A stretch of 64,000 bases of DNA from Phlyctochytrium arcticum. Lineage: Eukaryota; Chytridiomycota; Chytridiomycetes; Chytridiales; Chytridiaceae. The stretch lies in NCBI GenBank assembly GCA_025602905.1, contig JAHLKI010000012.1, forward strand, positions 186,001 through 250,000, read 5' to 3'. The number at the start of each line of letters is the position of its first letter. Position 1 is the stretch's first letter. The position numbers and the translations under genes are program-made. This document shows positions 38,916 to 49,411 of the stretch, in pieces. Under the pieces are notes generated by a model. That model saw only the letters and a program-made list of their open reading frames with translations. It was not told the origin of the DNA and searched no databases.

Positions 38916-40255
38916 CGTTCGTTCTCTCTGAGTATCGGTAGGTGGTAGGTGAAAGAAGTTTGCTAATGGAGGTGAAGGAATGCCCGAAAGTGTTCCAACT
39001 TTTTAAACTTTTCGGATTGAGTGAACCCTAGCCCGTAAGTGGGCCGCTAACGCGCCGCTCTGTGTAACGGCCGTGTAACGCGGAGCGCGGCGCGTCTTTT
39101 TTATCGGCCGCGGAAATTTCTTGAATGAATCCATTATCCATTATCCAGCCGCCCATCTTCTTCCTTTTTTTTTCCTATTGTTATTATACTTACCGTATGG
39201 GGGTTCTTTATGATAGTTTAAAAGAATATGTTAAGAGAGCGACTTTGCCGCTTATGTCCTCCAAGGAAAGAGAATTTCGAGAGTTGTTAAGGGAATTTCC
39301 CGCAGGAGTTACATATAGTGTTTCCATTTCCTTTTCGGGGCAGAGGACAAAGTGATCATGAACAGTTGATGCACTTGCGGGAATCTCCCCTTTGGAAATA
39401 ACTTGCCAGGCGCAAGCTTGCTTCATCCACCGTTAAAATATCAGCAGGCAATAGTAGGTTCTTGGGCCCTTGGCAGGCGTCCAGACATCACAGGGCTTTA
39501 GCAGCGTATATTGGCAGTACGGTGGGAGTTGATCCTCCCGGGACTCATTTGGGAAAAACTGTAAACTGCGGGAAAAGAACACCTGCTGACTATTTATTTA
39601 GGGTTTGCCTGGTTTGCTTTCTGGTTTCAGCCTTTCAGGTGGGATCTTGCTTGATTATTATCAGCGCATAACTTTTCGATCGGGTCTAATCACAGCTTTG
39701 ATAACAAGAATTTTCAGACAGAGATTGCCAATGGCTTGGGGGGCCTATCTCCTTACATTACCCCACTCACATCCACTCACATTCACATTCACATAAGTAC
39801 TACATGGACAGTCGAGCACCACCCCGACCCAGTAAATATATACAGTACGAACACTGTACACATTTTCCCACGGCCGGCTGTCCCGTAGTGCGCTATATCT
39901 AAAAAACACATGATCCCCCCTTCATCCGCATTTTGCTTAAATTAAATATCGCAGTAAGACTCCTCCTTCCCGGACTGGTCGACATAAATAAACGACCCGA
40001 TATTTACCCATTTGGGACTGGTACGCTGATGCACGGCGATGATATATCCTACTTGCTCCGTCTCGTCTGGCAGGCCTCAAGGTTTGGGAACCGGTTTGGG
40101 AACAGGGACTGTAAAGGGCTGGACTCTATATATACAGACAAAGATCAAAAAACGTACTGCGCAAATTCAGTTGAATCGATGCAAGCAGGTCTACGCAGAG
40201 CTCATTATGCTATGCAAATATACAATTATACAAAAAAAAGGTAATGATAAAGACA
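38916..40255. other. Intergenic, antiporter promoter and AT-rich spacer
   Basis: 1.3 kb upstream of the antiporter gene and downstream of the coiled-coil gene. It contains a GC-rich dyad (listed separately), a short CACATT repeat near 39775-39795 and many A/T runs. No coding region is supported. Confidence 0.5.
39051..39094. promoter_or_regulatory. GC-rich dyad with direct repeats upstream of the antiporter
   Basis: Arms CGCGCCGCTC (39051-39060) and GAGCGCGGCGCG (39083-39094) are complementary apart from a 2-nt bulge. They enclose two direct copies of GTGTAACG. The site lies 140-180 bp before the antiporter start in an otherwise AT-rich spacer. A transcription-factor site is plausible; no known consensus is claimed. 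Confidence 0.4.
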
Positions 40256-43200
40256 TCAAGTAGTCGATGCGGGTATGGGTAAATCCTAGCAAAAGAACTT
40301 ATTACATAACCATACGTAGACAAGAAAGAATGAGACATACCCTGGGCATCAAACAGGCCAATAACTGGGTACTAGGCTCCACATCCCCCACCATCCGATA
40401 CTCAATCCTCGCATTCGGTCTGGCCTCTTTAAACTGGCGTTCAAGATGCGCAGCGACTTTCTCGGCCCGGACCATCCGAACCCGAACGGCTTCATGCTGG
40501 GAATTGAAATTGTTGACTTGGGTTTGGAGTTTTTGGAGTTGGGATTGTAGAGTCTGGGTTTGGGATTGTTGCGTTGCGAGGGATTGATGAAGACCTTGGA
40601 GTTGCGCGTTTAGGAGGTCATTTTCGTTCATGAGGTAGGTGCGTTCGCTGGTCAGCGTCTCGATTTTCAGACGCCAGGCTTGAATATCTATTTCGTCGGT
40701 TTTTGTTAGCTTTTATCTCATACCCCTATGATTGCTACATACCAGGAACTTCGTTGAGCGGTGGCACGGGTGTAGATTGATTCGTTCCTCTTGATCCTGA
40801 AAAAGCATCAAATGGATGAACCCAAAACATATTAGAGGGGGAGTTTTTATTACCTTGTCGAGACGCTTGCTGGGAAGATGGAGGCTCTTGTTTGCCGCGG
40901 GTATCCATTAAGCTGCGTGGAGTAGACGCTAGACTGGCCCAGGGTGGTCGATGCGCAGCACTGGCCGTACTACCCGCGCTGGTTGCCCGTCCATTTCTTT
41001 TTTTTTTTTGGTCAACAAATACAAATATCAGCACCCAGCCCAGAACAATTCTCCTAAGCAAAAGAAAAAATAAACTCACCCAGTCATTCGCTCTCCACCG
41101 CTTTTACTTGCTTCCCGACTAGCAGCCGCCGAGCCCGCCTCTGCAGCCGCCGCCGCAGCAGCAGCCTCCATAACCCCTTTGACCCCCTTCCCCCGTCCCC
41201 CACGTACACCCCCAACAACCACCCTCATCTCCATCCACCGTCTCTCCATCTCCTCTGCCCGAGCCTTCAGTTCCCACTGCCCCTTCATCAACTCATATTT
41301 CTCCGCCTTGAGTTTTTCCACCATTTCGCGGGCCAGCACGTATTTCCGTTCCAGACTATGCGTCGCCCTCTCGTCTGTCATTCGGGCTTGACGGACTGCG
41401 GAGCGGTCGCTGTATAACCGCCGGATCTCGGTTTTTAGCATCCCGGTTGACGTCTATCCTTACACATATCAGTGGGACGTATCATGTTTACTGTTATGAT
41501 TTTCTGGCCGACTTACCGAGCTATTCACATTATTTTCATCCATGTGAGCCCGCATCTCCACTACCTGCATTTCCAGTGCCTCCTACCCATACCGCCAAAC
41601 ATAAGTAAAAATCCTTCCCACACATACAAAAAAAAACCCACATTCTTATTCCTCAGATCCTCCACAACAGGTCTCAACCGTCTCAATTCAGCATCCAATT
41701 TCGCAGCTTCAAGCTGCTGCTCAATCGCATCCTCTTTATGCCGCGCAATCTCGGCAAAAGTCTTGGCCCGCGTCGTATCCGTAATCGTCAATTGGGTCTA
41801 CATTCAAAAAAATCTTTAGTCCCCAATTCCAAAAAAAAAATAAAAAAATGGTTTTTAGAACCTACGTTTAAGAATGCATTCTGGTCCATGAGTTTAGCAC
41901 CGCTCACATCCCCCTCCAATTTCCGTTTCTGGGTTTCGAGCCATAAATTCTGGAGCCGCTCATTCTCGGCATGCGCGGCCCGTAACTCGGCCTGCATGCT
42001 CTTGAATTCCAGTTGGTAGGCATGAGTTTTATCCACTAAAAAAACAATCAATTCCCATCCAGTATGCGAGTGAAAGGCTTTTTTACCCCGTTTCGTTTCA
42101 TGGATTTTGGCTTTCAACGAATTAACATCATGTTCTTTTCGTTCCAGGGCATAAATAATATGTTTGCTTTCGTCGTAGAGTTTGTTGTAGTGGGTGTTGA
42201 CGTGCTCGTAGCGGTCTTTGATGGCGTCTCGTTCCTGTTTTGTTTCCCTCTAGAACAATCCCTATCAGTCCCCGGCCCCAAAAATACAAGGGTGAGAGAA
42301 TTCTCTTTTTACCAATTGCTGTTTTAGGGATTCGATGTCGAGCCGAAGATGAGCGGTATCATGGCGCAAATGCACGTTTTGGGCATCTTGGTCTCGGGTC
42401 ACTGCTACAATATGGTTTTCGGCAATGGATTCAATGTGCTCTGTGCGTTTTGCGATTTGCTATTGCAAAGATGTTAAAAATTGATTTTTTAGAGGAGGAG
42501 TAAAAAGGTAGTCACCGTGAATATCTCGGTTTTGGTTTGTGCCTCGTAGTCGGATTTAAGCGTGGCCAGAGTTGAGCGTAACGAAGAGACGGTTTGGGCT
42601 TTTCGGTCTAATTCGTCTAACGCCAACTAAAAAAACCCATGTCGATTAGCGCTTTGGCCTAAAAAAAACAACATCGAGACTTTTCTCTCTCTCACATCGT
42701 GGTGTTTGGTAATCCGATCGAGTTCTTGGCGGTACAGGGATTCGGCCACTTGAGCTTCCACCAAATCATTGCGCAGCGTACGCGTTTGCGTCGTGGTCGT
42801 GTCGAGCGCATGCTTGAGATGGCTTACCGAGTTTTGGAGGGTCGTATTTTCTATCCAGTTCACAATTTCAACATGGTATGTCATTGCACCCATTGCAAAA
42901 AAAGAAGAGAATACAAACCCAACTCTTTCCCTTTCGCCATCTGTTCCACTTCATCTTCTCTCCGCCTCGCACCCCCCACTTCCCGTTCCAACACCACCAC
43001 TTTTTCTTTCAACTCTGACCGCCGGCCTTCAATCGCCTGCAGAGCTTTATCGCGTTTGGCCATGGCAGCCACGGCATCCTCCCACTGTTTTTCCAAATGC
43101 CGTTTTTGGTAGGCTAGAGCCCGCATCTCCGAATGGGTTTTGGCTAATGCGGAAGAGGCCATGGAGGTTTCGTGGCGTTGGCCGTCTAGTAAATCTTCCA

Positions 43201-44016
43201 GGCCCTTCTTTTCTTTTGTCAACTAGCAAACAAGAACATGAGTTTTAATAAAATAAAATGGGGGATGTTTATACCCTTACCAGCTCACATCGCTTATTCG
43301 CCTCCTCATGATCCTCTTCAGCAGCTTTCCGTTTCTCCTCACTCATCTCCAACTCCTTTTTGAGTTTTTCTTCGACCCGCCGCTGAATCTTGATGCTCGA
43401 GAAATAGGCCGCGTTGACTTGCCCCATATGCCCAATCTTGGTCACGGAGTCGTCGAGGCGGCGGCGGATTTGGGTGAGGTTGGTGGATAAGTTCTAAAAG
43501 GGGGTTAGTTGTTGGGAATGAAGGGAGTGGGGATGGATGGAGGGTTACCTTGTTGGCGTTTTGGGTTTTGGCTAACTCACGTTCGGCGGCTTCTCGATCC
43601 GTCTCTAGGACTCGACGGTCCGCCTCACTATGCTGCAATATCGTTCGTCTATTCACACCCAAAAAAAACAAAACATTAAGCCTCTCATACCCCCATCATC
43701 ACCCAGTTCAAAAAACTCACACTTGTCCCAACCCCCCATTCAACCTCCCCACCTCCCGTTCAGCCCTATACAATTCCTCGCCCACATGTCTCAGCTCTTC
43801 TTCCCCCTTTCGGGCCGCATACTGGTGATGTTTGGTTTCCGCATCGGCTTTGATGAGCTGGTTGTCCAGAGAGGTTAGCAGGCTCGATTGGAGTTTGAGA
43901 AAGGTGTCTTGGAGGGCTTGGTGGGTGGAACTTAGGTCTTGGTCGATGGCAAAGGAGGGGGGGCCGGGGGTTAGCCGCCCTGGGACGGGTGGGAGGGGGA
44001 GGGAGGGTAAGGCCAT
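40256..44016 (-). CDS. Long coiled-coil protein, possibly axonemal (CCDC39/40-like)
   Basis: About 15 short exons, mostly on separate lines of coding (for example 44016-43730, 43222-42930, 42117-41870, 41441-41080, 40631-40341), code almost continuous coiled coil. The start MALPSLPLPPVPGRL (44016) is the first Met of the open exon. Segments include GHMGQVNAAYFSSIKIQRRV, RHLEKQWEDAVAAMAKRDKA, LEREVGGARRREDEVEQMAK, RDAIKDRYEHVNTHYNKLYD and YVLAREMVEKLKAEKYELM. An Ala-rich, Gly-rich stretch is coded near 41150-41220. The KQWEDxxxxMxKRD phrase resembles CCDC39, a ruler of 96-nm axonemal repeats, but this is a weak likeness. The last exon (stop at 40256) is inferred from a GTATGT donor at 40340. 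Inner exon edges are uncertain. Confidence 0.55.
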
Positions 44017-44530
44017 CTTAGATCCGGTTTGGCTTCGGACAATGCCTTTTGCCACTCTTTCAAACAAAACTAATCACTACTCGATCCACGCTCCTAAATG
44101 TCGGATCTTCTGATAAACCTCGGTCTGGGAGAAAAAAAAATGCAAATCTATTCAACTAGCTCTTGAAACAACCAGATCATGGCACAACCTCCGGAAAATA
44201 TATTTATGACAAACTGGTCAGATCTCCAAAAATTAAACAAACAGGGGATCATGACCCTCGACCCCATTTTCTTGTTTATACTTGCATCACTGGTTATGAT
44301 TTGCACCACTTGGTAAATTGTAAGAACAGAGCTTGATTTTTTTTTTGTACAAGGCAAGAAGAATAAATGTTTTTTCACAAGTGGTTCGTATATATATAAT
44401 CCGTATAACAGGTACAAAAACAGATGTTTGATTGCAATTTTTCTGGACGATGGAGTTTTTTTTTGGATATTGCGGAGTTGGGTTCCTACTCCAATCAAAA
44501 ATCGGCCATACATCGAGACCCGGATTTTTG

Positions 44531-45082
44531 TTACGCACTAGCGTACCCATCCCCCCCATTCTTGAACGCCTCCTGTAATATCCAATCCCGTTCTACAAGA
44601 CCATTATTTGACGGAGGCACGTCTTTGGTTAGTGTCCCGGAATCGGGTACCCCAGCCGGACTCGATAGGATGGTCGCGACGGCTTGACCACAGATGTTGG
44701 GACCCAATATTTGGAGAAGGTGGATCTAAATATCATTCAGATTAGTTACTCAAAAAATTCAATGAAAGAAAAATTAAGGATATCGACTTACCCCACTGAC
44801 CAATTCACCACATTCACACGCCAAACACCGTAAAAACCGGTGTCCTCGACCCCGACCCGAACAGACCAGATTCGTGAAATCCGTCAGGCCCAATCCACCC
44901 ATAAACCCGCTGCCGCTGCCTGAATCAATGGCGCAATTGGAGATGGTCAGGGCGGGACAGCCTGGTTGGGACGGCTGCGGGCATTGTGACTGGGGGGCAG
45001 CGGGGCGGGGACGTTGGGTACGGGATGGAAGGGCCAGACTGAGAAGGACGAGTATTGGGAGGATTAGCTTCAGAAGGTACAT
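44531..45082 (-). CDS. Small secreted cysteine-rich protein
   Basis: 161 residues from two exons (45082-44792, 44725-44531), joined in phase 0 at GTAAGT..TTTAG. A clear signal peptide (MYLLKLILPILVLLSLALPS) is followed by a mature chain with eight Cys, including the cluster CLACECGELV, and a Gly/Ser stretch SGSGSGFMGGLG. No family is recognised. The spacing does not fit hydrophobins, which need two CC pairs. Secretion and disulfide bonding are inferred from the leader and the even Cys number. It could be a cell-wall protein or a secreted effector-like protein. Confidence 0.7.
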
Positions 45083-45368
45083 GTTTGAATGCGGGTTGAT
45101 TTGGTGGGTGTATATAGGACTGCTTGTAAAAGTATTGGCGTGTAGCTAGCTAGCCAAACTACCTGCCATCGCGGAAAGTCCGATCATTGATTTTTTTTTC
45201 CCGCCAAATCTTTATAAACTTTTAAGAACGGTTTAGGTCAACTGGAACGTATTCATTCAAAATTTAAGGTTAAGTGTATTATCAAAAGTCTTCAAAATTT
45301 TTACACGGCAGTAAAGGCTCCTGCCAACACCAATTACGTTCAAATCAATGGATGGTCAGAAATCTGGT

Positions 45369-48300
45369 TTACTTTTTCACACGCATCGGCTTTCCACCAA
45401 CACCACCCCTCCCTCGGCCTCGTCCGCGACCTCTTGCTCCCCCAATCTTGGAAGCTACGCGCTCGACAATTTCCTCAAGGACAACCGGCGGCTCTGGCGG
45501 TTCTTCTGGCAGTTTTGCCACAAATATCTGAATTTTCTCCAGTTCAGGGGATGGTATGGGGGTATAGTTTGCGCGTAAATGCGGTGGGCGGAGAATAGGT
45601 TTTAACGTCAATTTTTGTGGAGTTTGAGTAGTGTGAGTCGAGTTGGTTGATGTTGATGGACGCTGGATATGTGGGTGAGAGGGTGGTTCCTGTTTTGCTA
45701 TTGTCGTTGAAGGGGCTGACTTGACCGGTACGGTGGTTGCGGCCGATATAATTTCCTGAATTTCCGCACGAGACAGCTTTTCCACTGACCGCTTTTTTGC
45801 AACGGCGACGGCAACGACTTGCTCTTTTGTGTCAAACTCCAGACAGGACACTAAATCTGGCTGCCACCGAATGGTACGGGCGCGTTTGCGTTCAGACACT
45901 TCGCTCGACAGCCGGCTGGGAGTGACTGGATCAGCTCGGCGCTTCCTACTTGATATTGGCGAATGGCATGAACGGTCAGGTTCGGCATTCTCATTGTTGT
46001 CACGGCCAACCGTTTCCGAGTTCATGTCTTCGCTTTCGTCCGACGTCCACGGTTCAGTTTCACCTCCGGATGGCTGCCATGTTCCCCCATTCTTCTTTCG
46101 TTCCTCCATGCGCTGCTTCAAACGCGTTGAAGGCGACACAGGAGCTGGTGCTCCAGGATTACGCGCGAAGGTAGCTTCTTGATAAGTGATGTGTGTCTTG
46201 TAACCCGAGTTACGGTCATTGTTTGTCGTGGTGATGTGATGTATGGTGCCGGGTGATAGAGTAGCAAGCCCAGCGGGATGAGCATTACTCGTGGGGACCG
46301 GCAAACTTGTCAGCAATGTGAGATTCGGAATTTCGGATGCTGCTGGTGCTGTCACATCTACGGCCGATGCAACAATTGGTGTTTCAGACTGTGCCAATTT
46401 TGTGTCGACTGCTTCACCTTGCAGAGTTTGTAGTTGCGGCTCAGCCGTTATTGCTTGTTGTTCCAATCCGACCAGTTTAGAAAGAGTACTGTCCTTCACC
46501 TGCGGAACAAGCTTCGCCCCATTTGGCTCCAAGCGCTGTCTGAGCTGTGCTTTCTTTTCTCGAAGTGCCTGGAGTTGTTCCGCGATTACTTCGCGACAGC
46601 GAACAGATCGACGAGGTGTCCCGGACAGTTGCGGGATGTGAGATACTGGTTGAGGGATGTGGGATATTGGCACCAAGGGAATGCGGGGAATTGAGGGCGC
46701 GTGACTCGCTGCTGACGTTGTAGATGATGCCAGGGGTGCGATTAAAGCTACACAATGATCGGCAGCCGTGGCTTCAGGGATTTGAACCTCAGACGTCGTA
46801 CTTTGAGGAATCTCTGAATTTGCAGCCACAGGTTGAGAAAGCATTTGTGCCTTTGATTCATGAGCAGACTTGTACGCTCGACGAGCTAAACAGCCTCGCG
46901 CATGCTTCTGAATTGTGATGGCCGCTTGTTCTCGTATTTGCCTTTGCTGCTGGTGAGAGATTTGTAACTTTTTGAACTCATTTCTTCCAGTCCACCCGCG
47001 GAAATTTCGCTGGATTACAATGGCTGCCGGGCCCCCTTCCTCTCGAAGCTTGAAATCTTCTAGAGATACAACTTCCTTTTGAAGCCTTTGGAGTGTGAAA
47101 TCCGCCAAGATCTTCCTCTCAATTTCTTCCTGTTTTGATAATTTACGCTTTTCCTCCTCGCCCCTCAAGACCCTTGCCTTTTGTTCTTCTTCTTGCAACT
47201 GCAAAGCTTTCCATCTTTCTTCCTCCTGCATAGCCTGCTCCTTCTCGTTTTCTTCCTGGAGCTGCAAAGCTTTGCGCTTCACTTCCTCGTCCTTTAACAT
47301 TTTCGCCCTTTGTTCTTCTTGTTGCAGCTGCAAAGCCTTCCGCTTCTCCTCCGCCTCTTCTTCTTGCAACTGCCAGAGCTTCCGCTGCCCGTCTTCCAGC
47401 TTAGCCCACTCCTTCTCCTCTTCCTCTCGCAACTGCAACGCTTTCAGAGCCCACGCCTTTTGCCTTTCCTCTTGTAACTGCAAAGCTTTCCGCTTCTCCT
47501 CCTCGTGCATAGCCCGCATCTTCTCCTCTTCTTCTTGCAATCGCAAGGCTTTCTCCTTCCGCAGCTCTTCCAGCTGCGCACGACCCGTCATTCTCATGTG
47601 CCAGAATCTGCTGGCTCGCTGCAAGGTTATGACTGCTCGTCGGACCTTCAAAAACTGCATCCGTTGCTGATGTGCGCGAATGTGACACTGGAGCGTTAGA
47701 ATGCTTATGCGATATTTGCCAAAATTTTGACGAGTCAGCCATCCGCGAACCACACTTTGTACTTTGGTAGCGGCCTGATGGCGGCGGATCAACTTGGCAG
47801 CCTCACGAGCGCGACAGAGACGACAGAATCGTTGAATTTTGATGGCTCCCAGGTGTCTTTGTTCTCTGAGTTGTTGAAACTCCTTGCGTGCTTTAAAGCC
47901 ACGATAATGTCGTTGCATACACACTACTGCATGCTCCTTCCGCGCATGACTTTCCGCTTGCCTACGCTGCTCCTCCAAGATCGCGGCATCACGACGCCGA
48001 GAAAGTTGTTTTCGTGCAAGCCAACATCGTATCATGGACTGCAGCTGGATGACGCTCCCGCGAGAACTTTGATACTGTTTACGGGCCGCATATCCTCTCC
48101 ATGCGTTCTGGATAGAAATTAGTGCCCCGCGTTTTCTAACGTACTCTCGGCGTAAGAAGTGGCCGCGCGTGTATTTTTGTATGGTTACAGCCGCCGACCG
48201 AGCCGTTTTGAATCGATTGCGAGTGGTTTTCATGCGCCAAAGCGACTGTGTTTTAACGCTGGCACGCCGTAAGTCGTCATACCGCCTGCGAGCAGCCCAC

Positions 48301-49346
48301 ATACGAGCATTCTTCTGCAATGAAATGGCACTAGAATGGAGCTTTAGAACCCGCTGTTGCTCAAAGCGCTGACGGTCAGCTCTGTCTTTCGCGGCTTTCC
48401 GACACAGCCATCCGCGCACGACGGATTGAATGACTATCACAGCTTTTCGGATTTTCAGGAACCGAATACGATCCAAATGCCCTCGGTATGCATTCTGCAA
48501 GAGGTTCACAGCAATCTGGCGGTCCGCTTCACTGGAGGGCTTCGCTTCTTCGGTGGTGAGAACAGTATTATGACCGTGACCATTCTGATTATCCACAGTT
48601 TCATTTTCACTCTCAACTGGCGATGGTGTTCTGGTCGACATAAGCGTTGCTTTCCGATTGCTTCTTCGGGTAGATGTCACAGCTCCAGTCTTTCTTGTTG
48701 ATCTTTTTCCGGCAGCGGGAGCCGGATCTTTCGTTACTTCGGGGATAGAAGCAACTGTCGGATTTGCCCTCCGTTTAGCTCGGGTGCTTGGTCCACTGAT
48801 AATATTTTCTATAAACTCATTCTCTATTTTATCGGTCTCCTGCACGATAATTGTTGCGATTTCCACTGGGACTGTATCAGGTTTGTGTCCTCGGGTGCCA
48901 GCTCTTGGTTTTTTGCTTTCACCGCTCGACTTTTTCTTGACCGGCTCAACCACAGCCGCCACAGTAGACTCCAGTGATTCTTCAGAGGTCGTTGCCTGCC
49001 GTCTCGATCGCCTTACATGTAAGATTTCCTTCTCCGCAATAGCAATTGGTGCCACTTCCTTGGCCTGGGTTTTGCCCCTCAATCTTGCCGATCCGCGTGC
49101 CGGCCGCACATCATCCATTACAGCCGTTGTATCTTGGACCGCATTGGGCTCTGCGGCTGCTGCTGCTGCTACTGCTGCTACACTCTCCGCAACAACCTTG
49201 CGTTGCGATCTGGAGCGTTTCAACCGCAACGGAACTGGAGCCTCTGAAGTGGCTGCTGAGACCGATAAATCATTGCCGGCCGTCGCTTTGAGTACCGCTG
49301 CAACAGCTTCGGCTTCTTCTTGCGCAATCTGCCTCCGGGTTCGCAT
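45369..49346 (-). CDS. Large IQ-motif, calmodulin-binding-type protein
   Basis: An uninterrupted frame of about 1,325 residues. The start MRTRRQIAQEEAEAVAAVL (49346) is chosen because the longer start at 49442 would overlap the 3' end of the neighbouring SPATA17 gene. Residues 1-270 are low-complexity, with Ala runs and basic patches. A first array of about 12 IQ-like motifs follows (VIQSVVRGWLCRKAAKDR, TIQKYTRGHFLRREYVRK, SIQNAWRGYAARKQYQ and others). Next is a long charged helix with repeats of KALQLQEE, then two more IQ motifs (VIQRNFRGWTGRNEF, TIQKHARGCLARRAY). The tail is Ser/Pro-rich and ends in an RG-repeat (GGARGRGRGRGRGG). IQ arrays bind calmodulin or myosin light chains, as in ASPM and myosins. 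No calponin-homology or motor domain is seen, so the family is unassigned. Confidence 0.75.
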   Translation of the reverse strand: MRTRRQIAQEEAEAVAAVLKATAGNDLSVSAATSEAPVPLRLKRSRSQRKVVAESVAAVAAAAAAEPNAVQDTTAVMDDVRPARGSARLRGKTQAKEVAPIAIAEKEILHVRRSRRQATTSEESLESTVAAVVEPVKKKSSGESKKPRAGTRGHKPDTVPVEIATIIVQETDKIENEFIENIISGPSTRAKRRANPTVASIPEVTKDPAPAAGKRSTRKTGAVTSTRRSNRKATLMSTRTPSPVESENETVDNQNGHGHNTVLTTEEAKPSSEADRQIAVNLLQNAYRGHLDRIRFLKIRKAVIVIQSVVRGWLCRKAAKDRADRQRFEQQRVLKLHSSAISLQKNARMWAARRRYDDLRRASVKTQSLWRMKTTRNRFKTARSAAVTIQKYTRGHFLRREYVRKRGALISIQNAWRGYAARKQYQSSRGSVIQLQSMIRCWLARKQLSRRRDAAILEEQRRQAESHARKEHAVVCMQRHYRGFKARKEFQQLREQRHLGAIKIQRFCRLCRAREAAKLIRRHQAATKVQSVVRGWLTRQNFGKYRISILTLQCHIRAHQQRMQFLKVRRAVITLQRASRFWHMRMTGRAQLEELRKEKALRLQEEEEKMRAMHEEEKRKALQLQEERQKAWALKALQLREEEEKEWAKLEDGQRKLWQLQEEEAEEKRKALQLQQEEQRAKMLKDEEVKRKALQLQEENEKEQAMQEEERWKALQLQEEEQKARVLRGEEEKRKLSKQEEIERKILADFTLQRLQKEVVSLEDFKLREEGGPAAIVIQRNFRGWTGRNEFKKLQISHQQQRQIREQAAITIQKHARGCLARRAYKSAHESKAQMLSQPVAANSEIPQSTTSEVQIPEATAADHCVALIAPLASSTTSAASHAPSIPRIPLVPISHIPQPVSHIPQLSGTPRRSVRCREVIAEQLQALREKKAQLRQRLEPNGAKLVPQVKDSTLSKLVGLEQQAITAEPQLQTLQGEAVDTKLAQSETPIVASAVDVTAPAASEIPNLTLLTSLPVPTSNAHPAGLATLSPGTIHHITTTNNDRNSGYKTHITYQEATFARNPGAPAPVSPSTRLKQRMEERKKNGGTWQPSGGETEPWTSDESEDMNSETVGRDNNENAEPDRSCHSPISSRKRRADPVTPSRLSSEVSERKRARTIRWQPDLVSCLEFDTKEQVVAVAVAKKRSVEKLSRAEIQEIISAATTVPVKSAPSTTIAKQEPPSHPHIQRPSTSTNSTHTTQTPQKLTLKPILRPPHLRANYTPIPSPELEKIQIFVAKLPEEPPEPPVVLEEIVERVASKIGGARGRGRGRGRGGVGGKPMRVKK
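47140..47580 (-). repeat. Degenerate KALQLQEE coiled-coil repeats
   Basis: The coding sequence for RKALQLQEE-type units recurs at irregular spacing (about 40-75 nt), seen on the plus strand as recurrent TTGCAACTGCAAAGC-like strings. The protein region is a long, highly charged Glu/Lys/Arg single helix or coiled coil. Confidence 0.7.
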
Positions 49347-49411
49347 AAATGTGTGGTTCTGCGAGTTGAGTGTTGAGGTGAAATGACCGCAGGAGCGTTG
49401 TGAATTGGAAT

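Noticed and set aside
44531..45082. Hydrophobin identity for the eight-Cys secreted protein.
   Set aside because: Hydrophobins need two CC pairs with fixed spacing; here the Cys pattern includes CLACEC and single Cys elsewhere.
46765..46790. Sequence resembling a tRNA B box (GGTTCAAATCC) on the minus strand.
   Set aside because: It lies inside the open frame of the IQ-motif gene and no A box or cloverleaf can be built around it.
48658..49386. Long plus-strand open frame of 242 residues.
   Set aside because: Antisense shadow of the Ala/Ser/Thr-rich N-terminus of the IQ gene; composition is Ser/Ala-biased and no domain is seen.
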